A DNA stretch of 64,000 bases from the NCBI GenBank assembly GCA_017645945.1, contig JAGCNL010000036.1, positions 47,891 through 111,890 on the forward strand. The letters run 5' to 3'. The position numbers and the translations under genes are program-made. Source of the stretch: Salinivirgaceae bacterium. GTDB lineage: Bacteria; Bacteroidota; Bacteroidia; Bacteroidales; SZUA-534. The stretch's first letter is position 1. Each line of letters opens with the position of its first letter. Positions 36,738-46,200 of the stretch are shown piece by piece. Below the pieces are notes generated by a model that saw only the letters and a program-made list of their open reading frames with translations, searched no databases and was not told the DNA's origin.

Positions 36738-37805
36738 ATGAGATATTTGAAAATATTAATCGCCGTTTTTCTGCTTGTCGGGTGCGAGGAGTACTTCCGA
36801 CCGGAAATTGATGACATGGAGCCTGCTTATGTATTCGATGGACTGCTGACTGACCAGCCTGGTCCGTACAAGGTTAAAATCTTGAAAATCAGCGGTTACG
36901 ATAGTGAGCCTGAAATTGTGAAGGGAGCAAATGTGCACATTGAATGCAGCGATGGCAAGTCATACGTGTTGAAGATGGACACAACAGATTGTTACGTGAC
37001 AGATTCTGCGTTGTTCGTGGGTGAGGTGGGCAAATCGTACAAACTTGTCGCCCATACGGTCGACAACAAGCGCTTCGAGTCGACACAAATGGAAATGCTT
37101 CCGTGCCCTGATATTGAGGATGTTAACGGAATGTACTACGAGAAGAAGAAGATTCTGACAAACGGTGATACTTATTACAATGAATTGGAAAATGGCATTT
37201 GTGCCACAAACACAACCGCAGCAGCTGGATTTACACCGTATTACCGTTATGAGTGCAAAGTCATCATGCAGACTCACCAGTTTTATTCGCAAAATGGCAT
37301 TACCGCCGACCGTTACATTTACCGTCCATTGGAGTCGACAGGCAATTTGTTTATTGCCGATGCTAATAACTATGCAGATGGTAAAATAACTAATAATCAG
37401 TTGTTTAGAACGACAAATAAGATACTGCTTATGAAAATCGATTCGTTGGTTCCAGGAGTTGATTCCTGCACAATGCGCAATTGCGGTATCTTTGTGCGTG
37501 TCAGGCAGTTATCGATAGACGAGAAGCAATACGAATTCTGGAAAGCAGTTCAAGACCAGCAGGGGAGCGCAAACAATTTCTTCGGACAGATTGAAAATCA
37601 GCCAATTGGAAACATGTCGTGCAAAACTGGCGAAAAAACTTTTGGCTATTTCTGCGTATCGGCTGTCAAACAGGGACTTGGCGCATTCAGCCTGAAATAT
37701 TCCGATAATACAGTAAGGAAATACGAGATCGATTATTTCCCCGACACCGACACTATGGCCATTTACGAAAAGCCGAAGATTTATACAAAATTCTTTGAGA
37801 ATTGA
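36738..37805 (+). CDS. DUF4249-family lipoprotein
   Basis: The 355-residue product has a lipoprotein signal (MRYLKILIAVFLLVGCEEYF, Cys16). The following sequence fits DUF4249: an N-terminal beta-sandwich opening with AYVFDGLLTDQPGPYKVKILKISG, a middle region with several aromatic residues and a C-terminal part with GYFCVSAVKQG. DUF4249 proteins occur next to TonB receptors of the kind encoded just upstream and are thought to act as surface or periplasmic partners, by analogy with SusD for SusC; no function has been proved to my knowledge. The start is 2 bp after the receptor stop, so the pair is co-translated. Confidence 0.88.
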   Translation: MRYLKILIAVFLLVGCEEYFRPEIDDMEPAYVFDGLLTDQPGPYKVKILKISGYDSEPEIVKGANVHIECSDGKSYVLKMDTTDCYVTDSALFVGEVGKSYKLVAHTVDNKRFESTQMEMLPCPDIEDVNGMYYEKKKILTNGDTYYNELENGICATNTTAAAGFTPYYRYECKVIMQTHQFYSQNGITADRYIYRPLESTGNLFIADANNYADGKITNNQLFRTTNKILLMKIDSLVPGVDSCTMRNCGIFVRVRQLSIDEKQYEFWKAVQDQQGSANNFFGQIENQPIGNMSCKTGEKTFGYFCVSAVKQGLGAFSLKYSDNTVRKYEIDYFPDTDTMAIYEKPKIYTKFFEN

Positions 37806-37810
37806 ACAAG

Positions 37811-39448
37811 ATGATTACCAGAGTTTTATCGATATTATTCTTACTGACGGCAACCATCGGGGCTTCCGCACAAAGCCTTGTTCCGACATACCCCATTGTT
37901 CTGAAAACCGACCGCAGCAGCTACATTTCGGGTGATAATGCGCTCTACAGTCTGTTTTTGTACAATGGCCTTGTGACTGATTCAACGCCAGGCACCGACA
38001 TCTATGTTGACCTTACCGACATCAAAAACCGATGGATAACTGGTACAGTCGCTAAAGTTGAAAACGGCCGTGCATCGGGAATGCTCGAAATACCTGACAA
38101 CCTTGTAACCGCCTATTACAAAATCCGTGCCTATACGAACTATCCGAATGTGGATAATTATTTGTGTACCAGCGAGATTTTTGTCGTTAACAGGTTTGGT
38201 GTTGAATCGGAAACTGTTATGCGGAGCCATCTTTCGAAAGTGGAAATCGAGTCAACCAACCCAATTATCGGAATCGAAAAAACTGAGTTCCGCGCGAAAG
38301 AGAAAATCAACATTGCGCTTGATTGCCCCGATTCGGTTTCGGCATTGGTGAGGATTGTTGGTAAAAAACAATGGGACAATGAATTGGAACCTTCATTCGG
38401 CAAGGTCGTGCCATACACTCAAAACGAAGGCTTCACATCGCTCACGCCTTACGATGGCATTCTGGTGACAGGCACCGTTACTGATTCAGTCTCGGGTGCG
38501 CCAATAGATAACGCCATTGTGCTTATATCGTTGCAGGACAGCATTGTACGAATGATGTACGATGTAACCGACAGTTTGGGCTCGTTCTGCGTTCTGCTGC
38601 ATAACTACTATGGCCGGCAGGAGGTGTTTGTGAGCGCGTTCAGCAGGCTGATGGAGCCATTGCACAATACGCGAATCACTCTGCGCGACCAGTTTAAATA
38701 CACCATACCCAATCAGGCTGAATTGGAAACTGTTTTGCCTGAAATAGACAGTATGGAGTTGAATAAGGCATTGATTGCCAAGGCATTCGAGATACAGCAG
38801 TTTGAGCCCATCGGCATCGACAACCGCCCGGAGGCGCTGGTTGAGCATTTCGTTCTGGGTGAGCCGCGCCAATCTGTTCTTACCGAAGACTTTGTTGAGC
38901 TTAATGATTTCCGTGAGATTACGCGTGAGATCACGCCGTTCATCCGTATCCGCAAAGGCAAAAACGGCCAGCCCGAGTTGCGTTTGGTTTCCGACAAAGG
39001 CAACATCATGGCCAATCCGTTGCTGCTTGTCGACGGTGTGCCGCTGACCGACTTTAACCAACTGCTTGACAAGGGCAGCGCCATGGTAAAACAGGTTGAT
39101 ACTCAGAACAAACCGCGCTATTTTGGAAATATTAGTTTTGCCAATGGCATAGTGGCCGTTTGGACTCATAAAATCAATTTCTGGGAAAACTGCCAAGTGC
39201 CAGGCACTTATCGGTTTGTGGTTCAGGGATTTCAGCCGCCTGTGACCGAATCGGTTCCCGCGCCATCGAAAGACAGACTGCCCGATTTGCGGCAGACGGT
39301 CTATTGGAATCCATCGGTGAGCACTGCCGAGCAGAAAAGCGTCAGCGCCACTCTGTCGGACGAGACAGGCGAGTTTGTGATTGAGTTTTTCGGCATCGGG
39401 CGCAATGGTAAAATCTTCAGCGACTTCAAGCAAATCAACGTCAGATAG
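37811..39448 (+). CDS. Secreted MG2-domain protein with plug-like segment
   Basis: I placed the start at ATG 37811 (545 residues), which gives a proper signal peptide (MITRVLSILFLLTATIGASAQ). A macroglobulin MG2-like domain follows at about 25-135 (IVLKTDRSSYISGDNALYSLFLYNG). A regulatory-like beta-sandwich is at about 210-285 (LVTGTVTDSVSGAPIDNAIVLISLQD). At about 375-450 the chain has NPLLLVDGVPLTDFNQLLDKG and then FGNISFANGIVAVWT, which resembles the end of a TonB-receptor plug, but no barrel follows. The last 90 residues are unassigned. The gene is third in the operon with the TonB receptor and DUF4249 lipoprotein and may act as their extracellular partner. Confidence 0.8.
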   Translation: MITRVLSILFLLTATIGASAQSLVPTYPIVLKTDRSSYISGDNALYSLFLYNGLVTDSTPGTDIYVDLTDIKNRWITGTVAKVENGRASGMLEIPDNLVTAYYKIRAYTNYPNVDNYLCTSEIFVVNRFGVESETVMRSHLSKVEIESTNPIIGIEKTEFRAKEKINIALDCPDSVSALVRIVGKKQWDNELEPSFGKVVPYTQNEGFTSLTPYDGILVTGTVTDSVSGAPIDNAIVLISLQDSIVRMMYDVTDSLGSFCVLLHNYYGRQEVFVSAFSRLMEPLHNTRITLRDQFKYTIPNQAELETVLPEIDSMELNKALIAKAFEIQQFEPIGIDNRPEALVEHFVLGEPRQSVLTEDFVELNDFREITREITPFIRIRKGKNGQPELRLVSDKGNIMANPLLLVDGVPLTDFNQLLDKGSAMVKQVDTQNKPRYFGNISFANGIVAVWTHKINFWENCQVPGTYRFVVQGFQPPVTESVPAPSKDRLPDLRQTVYWNPSVSTAEQKSVSATLSDETGEFVIEFFGIGRNGKIFSDFKQINVR

Positions 39449-39451
39449 ATT

Positions 39452-40153
39452 ATGAAACACGCCATAAAATACATATTGACAGTAGTTTGCGTGGCTCTGA
39501 CAATAGCAGCCGGGGCTCAGGGTAAAGCATCGAAAAAAACAGCCATTCAACACATTACTGGCGAGCCGTTTGTTTACTATTATGCCACTGTCGAAGGTTT
39601 GCCATTCTATATGGGCGGCTGGCTCATGGGTAGTGTGACAATGAAAAGCGGCGAGACATACGATGGTCTGCAACTCCGTTACGACTGTTTCAAAGATGAC
39701 CTCATTTACCAAAACAGCCTGACTAACAGTGTGATAATCATCGATAAAAATTCGATTTCGCAGTTTACGCTCACACATTTGGGCGATGGAAGGATTGAAA
39801 CATTCAAACCCATTGTGAATAAGAATCTTAAAGAGCAAAACGGTCGCTATTTTGCCATTATTCTCGAGGACAGCCTTTCGGTGATTAAAAAGTACGAAGC
39901 CACTGAAGAACAGTACAGCAACGTGAATATGACGGAGAAAAAGACTGGCATCTTCGCGCACAAAGAAAGCCGCTACACCTGGGATGGCAACGAGTTGAAG
40001 TCAGTTCCGCGGTTCCGCCGCATGCTTCTCCGCCAATATCCCCAGCACAAGGAAGACCTTCGTAAGTTCTTCTTCCACAATCATATCCGTATGAAAAACG
40101 ACGATGATGTGAAGCTGCTCTATCAGGAGATTAACAGGCTTGTGAGGAAGTAG
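39452..40153 (+). CDS. Secreted protein of unknown function, last gene of the TonB operon
   Basis: The 233-residue product has a signal peptide (MKHAIKYILTVVCVALTIAAGAQ, cleavage near 23). The mature part holds a motif-like GGWLMGSVTMKSGETYDGLQLRYD that resembles small beta-barrel repeats in Bacteroidales secreted proteins, then a basic, helical C-terminus (RRMLLRQYPQHKEDLRKFFF). I do not recognise a family. It starts 3 bp after the stop of the MG2-protein gene, so it belongs to the same operon. A weak hairpin (AGGAA/TTCCT) with CTGTTTTT overlaps its stop and may end the transcript. Confidence 0.75.
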   Translation: MKHAIKYILTVVCVALTIAAGAQGKASKKTAIQHITGEPFVYYYATVEGLPFYMGGWLMGSVTMKSGETYDGLQLRYDCFKDDLIYQNSLTNSVIIIDKNSISQFTLTHLGDGRIETFKPIVNKNLKEQNGRYFAIILEDSLSVIKKYEATEEQYSNVNMTEKKTGIFAHKESRYTWDGNELKSVPRFRRMLLRQYPQHKEDLRKFFFHNHIRMKNDDDVKLLYQEINRLVRK

Positions 40154-40174
40154 TTCCTTCTGTTTTTCTGCCTC
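40144..40174 (+). terminator. Weak terminator candidate after the TonB operon
   Basis: A 5-6 bp hairpin (GAGGAA with TTCCTT around the stop codon) is followed by CTGTTTTTCTG. The stem is short, so readthrough into the BspA-like gene is possible. Confidence 0.3.
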
Positions 40175-40291
40175 TGCTCAGCCACTTTTTGTCAAAAAAA
40201 CAGCGTTTAATAATTAAATTCCTATCTTTACTCGGTTTAAAATGCTGTAAGGCATTCTTTTGAGTGTGTAATAATTTGAAAATTAAATAGT

Positions 40292-43200
40292 ATGCGTATG
40301 AAACGATTGTTTTCAATTGCAATTGCCGCAATGCTCGCAGGGCAGGCGTTGGCGCAAACAACTTTCACTGTCGGTAACCTGAAATACACGGTTATTGATG
40401 AGGAAAACCATTATGTATCGGTAAACAAAAGTGATTATTTTCCACCTAACAACCTTGTAATTCCCGAGACTGTTGTAAAAGAAGGGGTTACATACACGAT
40501 TAAAAGCATTGTGGAGAATGCTTTTAAAGATTATTCTTTCATAGAGAGTGTTTCTCTACCCAATACTATTGAAAGCATTGGACAAGGGGCATTTAGCGGT
40601 TTGGCTGCTATAAAATCTATTGATATTCCCATTTCAGTTTCAAGTATAGGAACAAATGCCTTTAGTGGTGTGACACACTTATTTTATTCAGGAACAGCAA
40701 CAGGCAGCCCTTGGGGTGCAAAGCATATAAATGGGGTGCTTGATGAGAATGGAGTGATTTATTCTGATAATACCAAGAGTGTTATTATCTCATACAGTGG
40801 TAATAATGGTAGTGTTACGATTTCTGGGAATGTCAAACTTATTGATAGAGATGCGTTTGCTAACTGTAGCAAACTTAAGGAAGTTGTTATATCAACAACG
40901 TACAATGATGAAAGTCAGTATCCGCAAACTCCCAAAATTGGTGATTACGCGTTCAGCAATTGCCAAAATCTGGAAAGAATAAATCTCGGTGACAATATTT
41001 TAACTATTGGAAACTATGCTTTTTCGGGTTGTAAAAAACTCACATCAATAGACATTCCTCAATCAGCCATATACATTCTTTCAGGTGTATTCATGGGCTG
41101 CAGTAGTCTGACAGCGATAAATGTGGCTGCCACAAATGAAGGATATAGTTCAGTTGACGGTGTTTTTTTCAATAAAGACAAAACACAACTTATTTGTTAT
41201 CCGCAGAACAAGGAAGGAAAGAAATATATCATTCCGAATTCAGTAACAAAATTACATAACAAATCTTTTTATTGTACCAATAATCTTGATACTGTAATAA
41301 TTACGAGTGGTGTACAAACTATTGAAGGTGCGGCATTTCAAGATGCCAGGAGCATAACATCGGTAATTCTGCCAAATTCAATCACTAAAATAGAGAGTAT
41401 GACATTTTATGGCTGTAATAGTTTGGAATCGATAGCCATTCCATCTTCAGTCAAAACGATAGGAGACCGTGCGTTCTATAATTGTACCAAGTTGAAACCG
41501 ATATACATTCCCACAACAGTGATAAGCATCGGCGGCGATGCTTTTATGAATGTGCCACTTATAATCTATAATGGTACGGCCACGGGTAGTCGGTGGGGAG
41601 CAAAGGCGATAATTAAAGGCGAGGCTGACTATGATGGTTTTGTTTATGCAGATGAAGAATATAAACAACTTGTTGGGTATATAGGAGATGAAACGATGAT
41701 TGATATTCCTGCTACTGTCACAACCATAGGTGACAAGACGTTCAGTTATTGCAGCGGTCTGAAAAGTGTTACAATTCCCAACACCGTCACAAGCATTAGC
41801 AGCACGGCATTTCAGGGGTGCAACCAATTGGATACATTACAGATATATGCGAATTCGATTGGCACGGAATTCAGTAATATTACATCGCTTAAATCCATAT
41901 ATATCGGCGCCACAGTCACAAGCATCGCCACCGATGCGTTCAGCAATTGCACAAACCTTGAAGAAGTGGAATTCTATTCCAATACTATCGGCACAGCGTT
42001 CAGTCAGAAAACTTCACTTAAAAATGTGATTATTGGTAATACGGTGGAAACTATTGAAAGTGGGGCATTTGCAGGATGTACCAATTTGAAAACGGTAGAA
42101 ATACCAAGTACGGTTACAACTATTGGCGCTGATGCATTCCTGAATGTTAAGAATATTGTAAATAACAGCCAGGCCACTGGCAGTCCATGGGGGGCGTTGA
42201 ATGTCGGTGGAGTGGAAGATGATGGCGGTTTTATATTTTCAGATTCGCAGAAGACCAATCTTGTCGGATATGTTGGTGCTGGCGGCGATATTACCATTCC
42301 AAACACAGTTGTAAGCATAGCTGAGAAAGCGTTTGCCAATTGTGGAAATCTGACATCGGTAACCATTTCAAGCACTGTGGCATCCATCGCTTTGGATGCG
42401 TTCAGTGGCTGTGGTAGCTTAACTACGATAGACGTGGTAAGCGATAATGAAAATTTCTCGGCGGCCAATGGCATATTGTTCAACAAGGATAAAACAACGA
42501 TTATTCGATGCCTTGAGGCGAAATCAGCCACATATACAATTCCAAGCACCGTGACTCGCATAGCTGATTCTGCATTCTATAATTGCAAGAAAATCACATC
42601 GATAACCCTCGCTGATGATTTGGTTGGCATTGGTTACGGAGCTTTTGCAGGCTGCACCCTGCTGAAATTCAACAATCAATCCAACGCTTCGTATCTTGGA
42701 AAAACGGGGAATAATTATTTTGCTCTGATTGCGGCAAATTCAACTGACATTACGGAATGCACTATAAACAGTAATTGTAAAGTTATCGCCGAAGATGCAT
42801 TCCAAAATTGCAGCAGTCTGTCGGAAATCACAATTCCGATGTCAGTTACAAACATCAATAAAAACGCTTTCAAGGGTTGTAACAGTTTGACAATCAAATG
42901 TAAAGCCGTCTCGCAGCCTGCAGGTTGGGATAATCAATGGAATCCCGACAACCGTCCTGTTGAATGGACTAAGCAATGGACAGTGACCGTGGCAGCCAAC
43001 AATAGCGCGTACGGCAATGTTTCGGGCGGAGGGGTGGTTATCGACGGCTCAACCGCAGACATCACGGCCACTCCGAAAACAGGTTACAAATTTGTAAAGT
43101 GGAGCAATGGTCTGACAAACGCCACCGCGACAATTACAGTGACAAAGGACACTACTCTTACTGCTGAATTTGCAATAAAAACATACATGGTTTCAGTGGC

Positions 43201-46200
43201 TGCCAATAACAGCTCGTATGGCACGGTCGGTGGCGGCGGAACCGTTAATCACGGTTCAACCACAACCATAACAGCAACTCCGGCAACTGGTTACAAGTTT
43301 GTAAAATGGAGCAATGGCTCGACAAAAGCCACCGAGACCATAACAGTTACATCAGATTTGAGTCTCACGGCTGAATTTGCAATAAAAACGTACACGGTGG
43401 CAGTGTCGGCAAACAACAGCTCGTATGGAACAGTTGAGGGCGGCGGCAGCGTAGCCCACGGCTCAACTGCAACCATAACAGCCACACCAAAAACTGGTTA
43501 CAAATTCGTGAAATGGAGCAATGGTTCGACAAACGCGTCTGAGACCATTACAGTAACATCAGATTTGACACTTACTGCAGAATTTGCCTTTATAATTCCA
43601 GAAGGCAATCAGGAAATCCCTGAAAATCCGATTGCAGAAACGCCAGCTGATTCCACCAGTTTCAGGTTCAGTATTTTAAGCAGCAGCGAGCACACGGCTG
43701 AGGTTTCGGGGTATAGTGGAACGAGCGGTAATGTTGTAATACCGTCAAAAACCAAAATCGACGGAGTGGAATACATAGTTACCGCCATTGGCGACCAGTC
43801 GTTCCGCAACAACAGCACTGTTGTTTCCGTCACCATCCCGAACACTGTTACCACCATCAAGAGCAACGCATTCCGTCACTGTGTCAATCTCGAATATGTT
43901 GTGATTCCAAGCTCGGTGACAACCATTGGCGAAGGCCCGTTCAGCGAGTACAACAAGCTTACTGCCATATATGTAGACAGCGAAAACACCAATTTTGTCT
44001 CGTATGATGGTGTGCTTTATAGTGCCGACATGAAGAAACTCGTGCAATATCCGTGCAGTAAACCCAATTCTGCATTTGAAATTCCGAATACAGTTGAACG
44101 TATTGAATATTTATCATTTAGCAGTTGTCCGAATTTGAATTCGTTGGTTCTTCCCAGCTCACTGAAAACCATAAAGTGGTGGGCAATTGCAGCTTGCGGT
44201 CCATTGAAATCGCTCGTGATACCAAATTCAGTAACGACTATAGAAGGCAATGGTATCAGAAATTGCAAGAATCTGACAATTTATTGTGAAGCAGAATCGA
44301 AACCATCGGGTTGGAACTCGTCGTGGAATAGCGACGGCTGTCCTGTTGAATGGGGATACTTGCCTTCTGCTCAGAAAGATTTCAAATTCACCATTACAAG
44401 CACCAGTGACAAAACGGTTGAAGTTTCTGGCTATACAGGCACAAATGCTATTGTTGTAATTCCGAAGAAGACCATAATTGATGGTGTGGAGTACACAGTA
44501 ACAGGTATTGGCGCTTATTCGTTGCAAGGTCGTAGCAGCATTACATCGATATCGATTCCGAATACAGTGACAAGCATCAGCAACAATGTATTTGCCAACT
44601 GTACGAGTCTGGAATCAATATCAATTCCGAATTCAGTAACCACAATTGGCGGATATGCATTCTATAATTGCAAGAAACTCGCATCGTTGACAATTCCAAA
44701 ATCAGTTACCACTATTGGTAATGGTCTGTGCTCTTTCTGCGAAGAATTGGCAGTGATTGTTGTAGAAAGTGGAAACGCGAATTATGTTTCTGTTGATGGA
44801 GTATTGTATAATTCTGATATGACGCAGCTTGTTCAGTATCCTGTAGGAAAAGACGCAGAATTGTTTGAATTCCTAGAAACGGTTACAAGTACACCTCGTT
44901 CGTCATTCAGAGGCTGCTCAAATTTGAAAAGTATTACATTCAACGATAAGCTTACATCTATTGGCGGTTACGCTTTCAATGAGTGCGACAATCTGACAAG
45001 TGTGTTTATTAAAAAAACGGTTACAACCATCGGCGACAATGCATTTATGGGTTGCAGCAATTTGACCATATATTGCGAGGCCGAATCGCAACCTTCAGGA
45101 TGGGACAGCGACTGGAATTCAAGTAATCGCCCTGTTGTTTGGGGCACGAAACAATGGAAGGTGACATTGACGGCAAACAACGATGATTACGGCACTGTCA
45201 CAGGCGGCGGTTCGGTGGTAAATGGCTCAAAAGTAACCATAACAGCCACACCAGCAGCAGGTTGCGTATTTGTGAAATGGAGCAATGGTCTGACAAATGC
45301 TTCAGAAACCATTACTGTAACATCGGACACTACTCTTACTGCTGAATTTATCAAAAGCGAAGTAGCCATTCCTGAAGATAACGAATGTTCGTTCTCTGTA
45401 AATCATTACACTGGCTGTTACGCAGCTGAAATGGCTACTTTCGTTGGTGGCAAAGATGTTACCATCCCTACAAGCATGTATATTAATGATGAATTATATA
45501 CAATCTCTAGTATTAGCAGTAAATGTTTCCAAAACAATACCAGTATTATATCGATTTTCATTCCTCCAACTGTTACTGTTATTAGGGACAGTGCGTTTGC
45601 GGGGTGCAAAAACTTGGAAATTACTTGTGCATTCGATTCAAAACCAAGCTGTTGGAGCGATTCCTGGAATCCTGACAATCTGCCAGTTGTATGGGTGTGT
45701 ATGGCTAGTAGTGAGGAACTTGACGCACCAACTGATTCAGTATCTTTTAGTTATTCGTATTATCAGAACAGTCACACTGCAATTTTAACTAAGTATTACG
45801 GATACAGCAGCACAGTGGCTGTACCAGAAAAAATAATTATAAAAGGCGAAGAATACACGGTTACAACAATTCTCTCCTCATGTTTCCAAGATAATAGATT
45901 TATCGCATCTTTATCTATTCCTGCAACTGTCACCAACATTGAGGATAAGGCGTTTGCTGGTTGCCGCAGTATGAAAATTAATTGTGCTTACAGTTCAAAA
46001 CCAATCGGTTGGAGTAATACTTGGAATCCCGACAACCTTCCCGTTATTTGGGGTACGGTTGAACCAAGTAACAGCAATGCAGAACCTCCTGTCGCATCTG
46101 ATTTCACATACAGAATCTTAAGCAGCAGCTACCGTACAGTTGAAATTGCTGGTTATACGGGTACAAAAACCGACATCGCACTTCCTACAAAAGCCACAAT

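Noticed and set aside
38486..39961. Open frame of 491 codons on the minus strand
   Set aside because: It lies fully opposite the MG2-protein gene and the next operon gene, has no recognisable domain or signal, and both plus-strand genes have clear signal peptides and tight operon spacing. It is a shadow of codon bias.
42970..45356. Regular repeats that might suggest a CRISPR array
   Set aside because: The units are in one long reading frame and code for InlB-type and LRR repeats; spacing and length do not fit CRISPR repeats and spacers.
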